Part shown: positions 9,353-19,836 of the stretch, piece after piece
How the letters are laid out: each line of letters starts with the position of its first letter
Numbering within the stretch: position 1 is the stretch's first letter
Source of the DNA: Streptomyces pluripotens
GTDB lineage: Bacteria; Actinomycetota; Actinomycetes; Streptomycetales; Streptomycetaceae
NCBI RefSeq assembly: GCF_000802245.2
Contig: NZ_CP021080.1
Coordinates: 124,001-188,000 of the forward strand
DNA: 64,000 bases
Reading direction: 5' to 3'
Notes under the pieces: model-generated
Database searches by the model: none
What the model was told of the DNA's origin: nothing
The model's input: the letters and a program-made list of their open reading frames with translations, nothing else
Translations under genes and position numbers: made by a program

Positions 9353-11182
9353 ATGGCCAGCAGAGGAAGACGGACCGCGATGCGGAGTCTCGGCGCGCTC
9401 GCGGGAGCCGCAGCGCTCACCGCGCTCGGCAGCAGCGCGCCCGGCTGGGCGGCAGCGCCCTCCGGAGCACACCACGGGCACTCCTCGACCAGGACGCCCA
9501 TCAAACACGTCGTCGTGCTCTTCGACGAGAACATCTCCTTCGACCACTACTTCGCCACGTACCCGAAGGCCGCCAACACCGACGGGACGAAGTTCAAGGC
9601 GTCGAAGAAGACCCCGAAGCACATCGACACCCTCGCCCATGCCGGGCTGCTGAAGAAGAACCCGAACCAGTACGCACCCAAGCGGCTCTCCCCGTCGCAG
9701 GCGATGACCTGCGACCAGAACCACTCCTACGGCCCGGAGCAGTACGCGGCGAACCACGGCAGGGCTGACCAGTACGTCCAGAACACCGAGGTCGACAAGT
9801 GCAGCGGCGGCCTGTTCGGCGAGCCCGGCCTGGTGATGGACTACTACGACGGCAACACCGTCACCGCGTTGTGGAACTACGCCCAGCACTACGCCCTCAA
9901 CGACCGGTCCTTCAGCTCGACCTACGGCCCTTCCACACCCGGCGCGCTGAATCTGGTGTCCGGACAGACACACGGGGTCATCTCCGTGGACCCGACCACC
10001 GGTAAGCAGACCGCGACCCCCGACTCGTACACGGTGAAGTCGCCCGACGCGAAGGGGGTCGGCACGGTCGTCAACGACCCGGACCCGGCCTACGACGACT
10101 GCTCCGGCCACGATCACACCAGCAGCAACGCGCTTGCGGCCATGCAGGGGCGGAACATCGGTGACCTGCTCAACACCAAGAAGGTGACTTGGGGTTGGTT
10201 CCAGGGCGGTTTCCGTCCGTCGACCGCGTGGAACGGCAAGGCGGGCTTTTACGCCAAGTGCGACACTACCCACACCAACGTCGGCGGCGCGGCCGTGACG
10301 GACTACAGCCCGCACCACAATCCCTTCGCGTACTACAAGTCCACGGCCAACCCCCACCACCTGGCACCGAAGAGCGTCTCCGAGATCGGCCACAACGGAC
10401 GGGCCAACCACAACTATGACCTGACCGACTTCTCCGCCGCCCTCAAGGCGGGCAAGCTGCCGGCCGTCAGCTTCGTGAAGGCCGGCGCGTACCAGGACGG
10501 CCACGCCGGCTATTCCGACCCGATCGACGAGCAGCACTTCCTGGTCAAGCAGATCAACGCGATCCAGAGCTCGCCGCAGTGGAAGTCCACCGCGATCGTG
10601 ATCGCCTACGACGACTCCGACGGCTGGTACGACCATGCCTATGTGACCCCACGCAACGGCTCGAAGGACACCTCGGTCGGCTCCAACGGCAAAGCGACCG
10701 ACAGCCCCGCCTGCCGGAAGGCGCGCAAGGCGGCCGGTGGCTACGCCGACCGCTGCGGCCCGGGCACCCGCCAGCCGCTGCTGGTCATCTCGCGGTACAG
10801 CAAGGTCAACAAGGTCGACCACACCCTGACGGACCAGGCGTCCATCACCCGGTTCATCGAGGACAACTGGTGTACCGGCCGCATCGGTGACCACTCCTTC
10901 GACGCCAAGGCCGGCTCGCTCAGGCACATGTTCGACTTCCGGCATCCGCACAACAAGCAGGTGCTGCTGAACATGGACGGCTCGGTGAAGCACATCGGTC
11001 CGATCAGGCACGTCGCCGCGGTGACCACGAACATCACCCCGGGGCCGTCCATGCAGGACACCGCCGCCACGACCGACGCCTCCCGGTTCCCGACCCTGAC
11101 GGTCGGCCTCGGCGTCGGCGCCCTGCTGGCCGCCGGTGTGACGGGCACGTACCTCACGCGGCGCCGCAGGCAGCTCACCTGA
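9353..11182 (+). CDS. Surface phosphoesterase (AcpA/phospholipase C superfamily)
   Basis: 609 residues with an N-terminal signal (Arg-rich start, hydrophobic core about 12-33), the phosphoesterase core, and a C-terminal anchor: hydrophobic segment about 580-600 followed by RRRRQLT. IKHVVVLFDENISFDHYFATYP is the first metal-binding block of the alkaline-phosphatase-like phosphoesterase family (acid phosphatase AcpA, bacterial phospholipases C), where the Glu/Asn pair binds metal; a later block VIAYDDSDGWYDHAY supplies further ligands. The ATG has GGAGGG seven bases upstream. It probably releases phosphate from organic esters outside the cell. The C-terminal anchor makes it membrane-bound rather than free. 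Confidence 0.85.
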   Translation: MASRGRRTAMRSLGALAGAAALTALGSSAPGWAAAPSGAHHGHSSTRTPIKHVVVLFDENISFDHYFATYPKAANTDGTKFKASKKTPKHIDTLAHAGLLKKNPNQYAPKRLSPSQAMTCDQNHSYGPEQYAANHGRADQYVQNTEVDKCSGGLFGEPGLVMDYYDGNTVTALWNYAQHYALNDRSFSSTYGPSTPGALNLVSGQTHGVISVDPTTGKQTATPDSYTVKSPDAKGVGTVVNDPDPAYDDCSGHDHTSSNALAAMQGRNIGDLLNTKKVTWGWFQGGFRPSTAWNGKAGFYAKCDTTHTNVGGAAVTDYSPHHNPFAYYKSTANPHHLAPKSVSEIGHNGRANHNYDLTDFSAALKAGKLPAVSFVKAGAYQDGHAGYSDPIDEQHFLVKQINAIQSSPQWKSTAIVIAYDDSDGWYDHAYVTPRNGSKDTSVGSNGKATDSPACRKARKAAGGYADRCGPGTRQPLLVISRYSKVNKVDHTLTDQASITRFIEDNWCTGRIGDHSFDAKAGSLRHMFDFRHPHNKQVLLNMDGSVKHIGPIRHVAAVTTNITPGPSMQDTAATTDASRFPTLTVGLGVGALLAAGVTGTYLTRRRRQLT

Positions 11183-11204
11183 CCCAACCGGCTGCCCAAG
11201 AGCC

Positions 11205-11232
11205 TGCCCCCCGGACGGTGGTTCGGGGGGCA
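11205..11232 (+). terminator. Hairpin after the phosphoesterase gene
   Basis: TGCCCCCCG at 11205-11213 pairs perfectly with CGGGGGGCA at 11224-11232 around a 10-base loop, 23 bases after the stop. No T-run. Confidence 0.55.
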
Positions 11233-11369
11233 CGCCCGTATCTGCGCACCGGGCACCACCACCCACCGGCTGGCGTTGGAACGACGGTCGCCGGCCCAGG
11301 TGACACCGCGGGAGTCGGCGGCGGTGGACGCCACCGCAGTGACCTTCCCGAGGGAATCAGTCGCAAGAA

Positions 11370-11640
11370 ACGTACGGCGTGCGGGAACAGTACGGGCCCC
11401 AGGTGTTGCCCCGGCTACTCGACGCCTATCTGGAACCCTGGACCAGCAACGGCCGCACGACGGCGGACCTGCGGCGCGCGGCGCGTCTCGCCTGGCGGCT
11501 GAGTGTGCTGAGCCGCGCCGCCGCGTGGGGACGGGCGTTTCCGGGTACGCCCCGCAACCACGCGGGAGCCGTGCAGAGCTCCCGGTGGCTCCTGGACCTG
11601 TTCAACGAGCCGCCGTTCCAGCGCCTCTCCCCTGGTACGC
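11370..11640 (+). pseudogene. Possible C-terminal remnant of an aminoglycoside-phosphotransferase-like gene
   Basis: In the frame of the GTG at 11379 the DNA reads VREQYGPQVLPRLLDAYLEP and then RRAARLAWRLSVLSRAAAW, a helical pattern resembling the C-terminal end of APH-type phosphotransferases. No kinase loop or HxDxxxxN motif precedes it; upstream sequence is not coding-like. The frame remains open to 11915 but from about 11650 it is only the antisense of the small gene at 11685-11873. I take it as a decayed fragment. The family match is from memory of general pattern and is weak. Confidence 0.3.
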
Positions 11641-11684
11641 GCCCGCGCCCAGCACCTGTGGGCGTGATCGCACCGGGGCCGGCG

Positions 11685-11903
<219 letters not shown>

Positions 11904-12099
11904 CTAGTTGACTGACTGGTACACCCAGGACAAGGTGATCATGTTACTGCCGGTACTGGGAAACTCGTACTGAAGCCGACGCCGCCACCACGCCGACCGG
12001 CACCGGATGAACCACGTACACGAGTGCGCCTCCGGCGCCGCCGGGGAACGGCTTCTCCCTCGCACTGGAACTGGCCGTCCGGGACGGACCCGCGGGCCG

Positions 12100-12490
12100 G
12101 CACCCGAACCGAGACCCTGGACCCGGTGCACGCCAACGCGGGCCCGGCATCAGCGCCGGTCGCCCTGCTGCAGCAGGTGTGGTGCGACGAGATCTCCGCT
12201 CCCCGCGCGACCGCGGAGCTGCGCCGGCTGATGGGCCTGCGGCTCTTCGCCCAACCGCTGACGAGCGAGCTGCGAGCGGACACGCTGCGGTGGAGCGGCA
12301 AGAGCCAGTACGTTCCTGCATCTCCGGCACGAGATCGGTGTGATCGAAGCGGCTTCCAGCGATCGGGTGGCCAGGACGGTGCCCACCCGTGCGGATCGCC
12401 GGGCGGGCCAGGCACCGCACATCGATTTCGCGCTCGGTGTCGCCGCGCGCGCGGCGTTCGAGGCACGCGCCGAAGGTGGGCCGGGACGGA
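12100..12490 (+). pseudogene. Frameshifted remnant of a beta-lactamase-like serine hydrolase
   Basis: Around 12125-12315 one frame reads VALLQQVWCDEISAPRATAE and LTSELRADTLRWSGKSQ; from about 12310 the sense moves to another frame reading LHLRHEIGVIEAASSDRVAR and on to FALGVAARAAFEAR. Together they resemble the end of class A beta-lactamase-like serine hydrolases, in which a W-S-x-K-T-G-T-F-L-H-L-R-H-E-x-G block follows a R-L-M-G-L segment. The KTG triad is altered to KSQ exactly at the frameshift. The N-terminal half with the SxxK serine is not found upstream. A broken gene, not a sequencing artefact I can distinguish. Confidence 0.5.
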
Positions 12491-12542
12491 GATCCCGACG
12501 CGAGCGCAGTCCGGCGCCCCGCCGTACGGCACGGTCCGGGGC

Positions 12543-12599
12543 GCCGAACAGACAGCGCGTCCGGGCCCCGGTTGGGCGGGCCCGGACGCGCTGTTCGGC
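12543..12599 (-). terminator. Strong hairpin after katG
   Basis: A perfect 16-bp stem (12553-12568 with 12578-12593) around a 9-base loop, extended outside by GCCGAA/TTCGGC (12543-12548 with 12594-12599). It begins 5 bases beyond the katG stop. Confidence 0.8.
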
Positions 12600-12603
12600 A
12601 GGC

Positions 12604-14859
<2,256 letters not shown>

Positions 14860-15297
14860 TCAGGAACTGCGGCCGGTGGAACAGCCGGGGCACAGGCCCC
14901 AGTAGACGACCTCGGCCTCGTCGATGGAGAAGCCGCGGTCGTCGGAGGCGGTCAGGCAGGGCGCGTCGCCGACCGCGCAGTCGACGTCGGCCACGGCGCT
15001 GCACGACCGGCAGACGATGTGGTGATGGTTGTCGCCCACACGCCCCTCGAACCGGGCCGGATGGCCGGCCGGCTCGATGCGGCGCACGAGTCCCGCCGCG
15101 GTGAGGGCGTGGAGGGCCTCGTAGACGGCTTGCAGGGAGATATGGCCTACGCGGTCGCGGACCCCGGAAGCGATCGCCTCGACGCCGAGGTGGTCGCCGT
15201 CCCGGACGGTCTCCAGCAGCGCGACGCGTGCTGCCGTCACACGCAGGCCGGCACCGCGGAGCTCCTCGGCGGTGGTCGGAGTCGGGGAGGCGGTCAT
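14860..15297 (-). CDS. furA: Fur-family repressor of katG (FurA/FurS/CatR type)
   Basis: 145 residues: winged helix over about 10-75 (ELRGAGLRVTAARVALLETV, ISLQAVYEALHALTAAGLV), then the dimerisation domain with the metal site HHHIVCRSCS near 90-99 and a second Cys pair CPGC near the C-terminus, together forming the structural zinc site. Its position directly before katG shows its job: an autoregulated peroxide sensor that represses the operon until oxidised, as known for FurA and FurS. The first nine residues are Thr/Pro-rich. Upstream, a GGGGG stretch about 13-17 bases before the ATG is the likely ribosome site. Confidence 0.92.
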   Translation of the reverse strand: MTASPTPTTAEELRGAGLRVTAARVALLETVRDGDHLGVEAIASGVRDRVGHISLQAVYEALHALTAAGLVRRIEPAGHPARFEGRVGDNHHHIVCRSCSAVADVDCAVGDAPCLTASDDRGFSIDEAEVVYWGLCPGCSTGRSS

Positions 15298-15604
15298 GAG
15301 TCCGAACCTACCCCCACAAACACGAATGGTTCAAGAAAACGAGCAGTGCAATTTTGGCCGAGTACCCTCGCCCGCCGCGTACCGCCGCACACACCGTCGC
15401 GTTCACCTCTGCATCCGCCGTCGCGTTTGCTCCGCGCGGCGTCGGACGGCGCGGCCGACACAGCACCGACAGCGACGGTCAGCGGGACGGCCCGGTGGAC
15501 GGTGGGGGGCATGCACGCATCATGTGTCCGCGTAGTGCCATCGGGTGCGCGGCAAGCCGGTGTGTCCACCGAACGGGTGAGGCGAGATGTGGTAATCAGA
15601 GCTG
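15298..15604. promoter_or_regulatory. Divergent intergenic region of furA-katG and the nucleotidyltransferase gene
   Basis: No gene is seen. On the minus strand, TTGCAC near 15348-15353 and an AT-richer stretch (15318-15345, the least GC-rich bases here) are the likely furA promoter and auto-operator; Fur-type repressors of this branch bind their own promoter. No perfect palindrome was found, so the operator boundaries are not claimed. Confidence 0.4.
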
Positions 15605-16225
15605 ATGATCAGCCGGCTTCCCCTCGATCAGCAGCTTGCCCATCTACGCACGGTGCTGTCCCGTAACGGCGTGCTGACGGAAGTCCTGGCCCGCACGGCC
15701 ACCCTGCGTCTACCCGGGTGGTACGTGACGGCCGGATGCCTGTTCCAGACCGTATGGAACGTGGTCACGGACAGGCCTCCGACCCATGGGATCAAGGACT
15801 ACGACGTCTTCTACTTCGACGCTGACGATCTTTCGTGGGAGGCCGAGGACGAGGTGATCGGGGCTGGGCGAGCGATCTTCGCCGACCTGCCCGCAGAGGT
15901 CGAGCTCCGTAACGAGGCCCGGGTCCACCTCTGGTACGAGGAGAAGTTCCGGGCGGCGTGCCCACCCTATGACTCCACCGAGGCGGCGATCGACAGTTTC
16001 GCCGCGACGACGTGTTGTCTCGGAGTGCGTGTGGAGAGCGACGGCCGGTGGCGCGTCTACGCACCGCACGGGTTGTCGGACGTGTTCAACCTCGTCGTCC
16101 GCCCGAACCCGGTGCTCGCCCCACAATCGGTCTACCAGGCCAAAACGGCACGATGGCAGGAGCAATGGCCGGAGCTGACCGTGCTGGACTGGCCCGCAAC
16201 CAACCCGCCCTCGTCCGGCGGGTGA
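15605..16225 (+). CDS. Nucleotidyltransferase-like protein (COG3575/DUF925)
   Basis: 206 residues. GWYVTAGCLFQTVWNVV followed by GIKDYDVFYFD is the nucleotidyltransferase-fold pattern of the DUF925 family: a Gly-containing helix and the D-x-D metal pair (Asp-Tyr-Asp). The rest, including DVFNLVVRPNPVL and a C-terminal YQAKTARWQEQWP helix, also fits that family. The members are uncharacterised; a role in transferring a nucleotide to a protein or small molecule is only implied by the fold. It is a single gene transcribed away from furA-katG. Confidence 0.75.
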   Translation: MISRLPLDQQLAHLRTVLSRNGVLTEVLARTATLRLPGWYVTAGCLFQTVWNVVTDRPPTHGIKDYDVFYFDADDLSWEAEDEVIGAGRAIFADLPAEVELRNEARVHLWYEEKFRAACPPYDSTEAAIDSFAATTCCLGVRVESDGRWRVYAPHGLSDVFNLVVRPNPVLAPQSVYQAKTARWQEQWPELTVLDWPATNPPSSGG

Positions 16226-16259
16226 CCTCGACGGTGTTCCCGGACACCCATCGGGGCGG

Positions 16260-16350
16260 CGGGGCGAGCGGAGGAAGGCGGAAGGAGAGGAAAGGAGATA
16301 AGAGAGAGGGGCAGGGAGGGGCAGGGAGGGGCAGGGAGGTGGAGGAGAGC
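16260..16350 (+). repeat. Polypurine tract with 10-bp tandem repeats
   Basis: The plus strand is almost pure purine for about 90 bases, ending in three copies of GCAGGGAGGG (16311-16320, 16321-16330, and 16331-16340 with a final T). It lies in the gene-free interval 16226-16531. The runs of G could form a G-quadruplex or triplex; nothing else is recognisable there apart from a CGTACGGGT motif at 16371-16390. Confidence 0.75.
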
Positions 16351-16531
16351 TGGTCCGGGCGGTGGCAACCCTTCACTCGTACGGGTTCACCCGGTCCGGC
16401 CGTCCGTGGCATACGACAGGGTTTGTCGTTCGGCAGAGGTGTGATGTCTGCGATGCGACGTGATGGACCGGGGGTAATCGGGCGACGTTCCGCTCCGTGC
16501 CCCACGCGACCCCCCTGCGGCAGGTGATTCG

Positions 16532-17710
16532 ATGACCACGGCGACGCCCCGAGTACGTCGGACGCCGCCCGCCCGTACTGGCGCGCGGGCCCCGCGGTAC
16601 TCGCCGCCCGCCGACACACCCTCCTTGCCGTCCCTGACCGGGCTGCGCTGGATGGCGGCGCTGCTGGTGTTCGGGCTGCACGTGAACAACTTCGGCTATT
16701 TCGGAGGCACCGGTGGCCGCCTCGTGGCCTGGGGATTCGGGGCCGGAGCCACGGGAGTGTCGTTCTTCTTCGTACTGTCCGGATTTGTACTGACGTGGTC
16801 AGCGCGGCCGTACGACCGGGCCCTCGCCTTCTGGCGGCGGCGCGTCGCGCGCATCTATCCGGTGCACCTGGTCACCCTGACCCTCGCCCTGCTCATGGCC
16901 CACACGGTGGCGCTCCTGCCACGGCCGACCGCACAGCAGACACTGGCCAACGCGCTGCTGCTGCACTCCTGGTGGCATCCGTGGTGGCAGACACTCAACC
17001 CGGTTAGTTGGTCGCTGGTCTGCGAGGCCTTCTTCTACGCGGCCTTCCCGCTGCTGATCCTGCTGTTGCGCCGGCTTGGCGCCCGCGGTTCGGCCGCTCT
17101 CGGCGGGCTGTCGGCGGCCGTGGTCCTGGCTCTGGCCTGGGCGGACGTCCACCACTGGTGGACCCATTCGGTCTATTCGTTCCCGGCGGCCCGGCTGCCC
17201 GAGTTCGTTCTGGGCGCGGTTACGGCACGGCTGGTGCTGCTCGACCGGTGGCGCGGCCCCGGCCTGGAGGCGTCAGTGGCCCTGGCGCTCATCGGATACT
17301 TCCTGGTTCCGCAGGTGACGCCCGGGTACTCCGCCACCGTGTGTACGCTCGCCGGATTCGCGCTGCTCATCCCGGCGGCGGCCGTCGCGGACCTGCGCGG
17401 ACTGCCGTCGCTGTGGCGGCACCGCCGACTGGTGCGACTCGGGGAACTGTCCTTTGCCTTCTACATGGTGCACCTGCTGGTACTGCGCGCCGCGACACCG
17501 GAGCTGGGTGTGAAGCCGCACTACGGCGTCCTGGTGGGGCTGACCGTCACCGCGGCCTTGTTCACCGTGTCGCTGGCGCTGTCCTGGGTGCTGTACGAGG
17601 CTGTGGAGCGCCCGGCGAGACGGCTGCTGCTGCAGCACCGCGGCCGGACGGGCCGGCCCGCTGACCCGGTTCCAGCCTGCCGGGAGGCTCCGCCTGGAGC
17701 ATGCGACTGA
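16532..17710 (+). CDS. Acyltransferase 3 family (OafA-like) membrane protein
   Basis: 392 residues with ten or so hydrophobic segments. SLPSLTGLRWMAALLVFGLHV (split across residues 30-50) is the family's N-terminal block with the catalytic His, followed by GVSFFFVLSGFVLTWS and FWRRRVARIYPVH, the R-x-x-R-I-x-P block. These enzymes acetylate or otherwise acylate sugars or antibiotics at the membrane. The ATG has CAGGTG eight bases upstream. Isolated gene; the acceptor is unknown. Confidence 0.9.
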   Translation: MTTATPRVRRTPPARTGARAPRYSPPADTPSLPSLTGLRWMAALLVFGLHVNNFGYFGGTGGRLVAWGFGAGATGVSFFFVLSGFVLTWSARPYDRALAFWRRRVARIYPVHLVTLTLALLMAHTVALLPRPTAQQTLANALLLHSWWHPWWQTLNPVSWSLVCEAFFYAAFPLLILLLRRLGARGSAALGGLSAAVVLALAWADVHHWWTHSVYSFPAARLPEFVLGAVTARLVLLDRWRGPGLEASVALALIGYFLVPQVTPGYSATVCTLAGFALLIPAAAVADLRGLPSLWRHRRLVRLGELSFAFYMVHLLVLRAATPELGVKPHYGVLVGLTVTAALFTVSLALSWVLYEAVERPARRLLLQHRGRTGRPADPVPACREAPPGACD

Positions 17711-18497
17711 ACCGTTCGTGCCCCACGCCAGGCGGTCCGCCAGGACGCCCGGGGCCAAGCCGCCGGAGCTGACGGGCGGCGCGTCTCCGGGCCGGGGACG
17801 TCCGGAACCGGTGTCCTCAGGGGATCGCCGGTCGGGGTGAAGTCGGGCCGTCTCACCTTGAGTTGCCGGGACGGCTGGCCCGCCGGACGAGCCGGTCCGG
17901 ACCCGGAGACCACCGGACCAGGCCGAGTACTTCCTCCTGCCAGGGTCTTCGCCAGGAGGCCAGCCTCTCGGCCCGCAGCAGGCGGAGACTTGACCGCCCG
18001 CATACGCCACCTTAGGCGCCGCCCCCGGCCCGCGCAGTTCGGAACGGCCCTGGCCGTCCTTCCCCGGCCCCAGGGACGCGTGACGGGGAGGAGAGCGGAC
18101 CACCGGTGACGTGCCTCGCCCCCGCACGTCTGGGATGGCCCGCTCGGTCCCGCGGTCCGCGACCGGAGCACCGTCACCGCCACCTTCCCGTGGCATGCCG
18201 GCCGCCGGGGCGGGTCGCATTCCTTCTCGTTTTCTGAGCAGCAACCGATCGGCAGGAGGCGACCGCCTCGCCCGACTGCGCTGAAGGCAGTCACCATCGA
18301 TGGCCACCTCGTCAGGACCGCAGTGCGAGGGCTCGAACTCCACCCTGACCGATGCTCTCCCGGCAGGTCCAACGGCTATACGGCGATACTTAGTTCCCGA
18401 TAGGAAGGTGACGTTCCCCCCAGCCCGTCGACCTGTTGCGGCACACCACGAGTCCCCATAATCCAGGACCTGACGAACCGACAGGTGAAGGAACACA
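17711..18497. other. Gene-poor interval, nothing assignable
   Basis: About 790 bases between the acyltransferase and the aldo/keto reductase. Frames on both strands are open but Arg/Pro/Gly-rich and unlike any protein I know. The segment 18376-18405 is AT-richer and is the likely promoter area for the reductase gene. Confidence 0.4.
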
Positions 18498-19403
18498 GTG
18501 AGCACAGCGGTGGCGGCAGGGACCTGGAAGCTCGGGGACCGGGAGGTGAATCGCATCGGCTACGGCACGATGCGACTGACGGGCAACGGCATGATGGGGA
18601 ACTCCGACGGCACGCCGATCGACCGCGATGCCGCTGTCAACCTGCTGCACAGCGCGTTCGAGCAGGGTGTCAACCACATCGACACGGCCGCCTTCTACTT
18701 CTCGCCACTGCGGTCCGCGAACGAGCTCATCAACCGTGCCCTCTCTTCCTGGTACGGCGATGTGGTCGTGGTGACCAAGGTCGGCCCGGCGCGCGGCTCC
18801 TCCGGTGAGTGGCTCCCCATGGCCCGCCCCGACCAACTGCGCGGCCAGGTCGAGGAGAACCTCCGCCAGCTCGGCCGAGACCACCTGGACGTGGTGAACC
18901 TGCGTCGCAACGGCCCCGACACCGCCTCGCTCAGCGAGCACTTCGGCGCCCTCGCCGAGCTACGCCAGGCGGGCCTGGTCCGGCACCTGGGGCTCTCGAA
19001 CGTCCGCCCGGAGCACGTGGCCGAAGCCCTGATGATCGCGCCCGTGGTCTGCGTGCAGAACTCCTACGGCTTGGACTGGCGCCGCGCCGACGAGAGCGGG
19101 CTGGTGGACCTGTGCCTGGAGCAGGGCATCGCCTTCGTCCCGTACTTCGCCGTCTCCGGCCTGCGGCGCGAGGCAAGTGCGGGCCAGGAGTACGACGCCC
19201 GCGTCCGCTCCGTTGCCCACGCCCACGGTGCGACGCCGGCCCAGGTACGGCTCGCCTGGACACTCCACCGCGGTCCGCACGTGCTGGCCATCCCCGGCAC
19301 CACAAACCCGGCACACCTAGCGGAGAACGTCGCAGCCGGAAGCCTGGGACTGACCGAGGGGGAGTTGGCGCTCCTGGACAAGCCGCACGAGGGCACCGCC
19401 TGA
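18498..19403 (+). CDS. Aldo/keto reductase
   Basis: 301 residues with the (beta/alpha)8 layout: N-terminal hairpin, GYGTMRLTG, then Asp and Tyr of the catalytic tetrad in HIDTAAFYFS and the Lys in VVTKVG. The fourth tetrad position, normally His in LLH, is occupied by Arg in DVVNLRRNG; several actinobacterial homologues read VVNLR there. NADPH is bound by the C-terminal IPGTTNPAHLAENV block. It starts with GTG. It precedes the DUF556-like gene by 433 bases on the same strand; a functional link is not shown. Substrate unknown. Confidence 0.85.
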   Translation: MSTAVAAGTWKLGDREVNRIGYGTMRLTGNGMMGNSDGTPIDRDAAVNLLHSAFEQGVNHIDTAAFYFSPLRSANELINRALSSWYGDVVVVTKVGPARGSSGEWLPMARPDQLRGQVEENLRQLGRDHLDVVNLRRNGPDTASLSEHFGALAELRQAGLVRHLGLSNVRPEHVAEALMIAPVVCVQNSYGLDWRRADESGLVDLCLEQGIAFVPYFAVSGLRREASAGQEYDARVRSVAHAHGATPAQVRLAWTLHRGPHVLAIPGTTNPAHLAENVAAGSLGLTEGELALLDKPHEGTA

Positions 19404-19748
19404 GCTCCTGCCCGCCACCGGCCCCGGATCCGCAACGGCTCTGCACCACGCCGCGGCAGCCCGGTGCGTCGTGCCGTGTGCCGGCGGTGGGTTCGGGATC
19501 GGCACTGGTCGCCCGTGCTGCACACCGCACACCGCACACTGATGAGATCGGGGCCAATTACCGCAGCACCGGCCCCCTGTCGGGCCGCTGCGCCACCGAC
19601 GGCTGCTGGGCTGCCGAACCGCCCGCACCCCTCCCAGCCCTACAGTCCTACGCGGATCCGTGCCACGGGCCGGTGGCCGTCTGTGAACCCGGCACGGCGA
19701 GTGGTCCGGGACGTCCTTCCCTTGTGCCGACAGAGGTTCGGAAGGGCT

Positions 19749-19764
19749 TCACCCGTACGGGTGA
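19749..19764. promoter_or_regulatory. Perfect 16-bp palindrome upstream of the DUF556-like gene
   Basis: TCACCCGTACGGGTGA is fully self-complementary and centred about 80 bases before the GTG at 19837. A near copy, CTTCACTCGTACGGGTTCAC, lies at 16371-16390 before the acyltransferase gene. Rest of 19404-19836 holds no gene I can support. Confidence 0.45.
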
Positions 19765-19836
19765 TGACGTGTACATGCCTCCGCCCATAGCGTCGTCTCC
19801 GGCATGTTGATCACGCACAAAGGGTGGAGAAGACGC

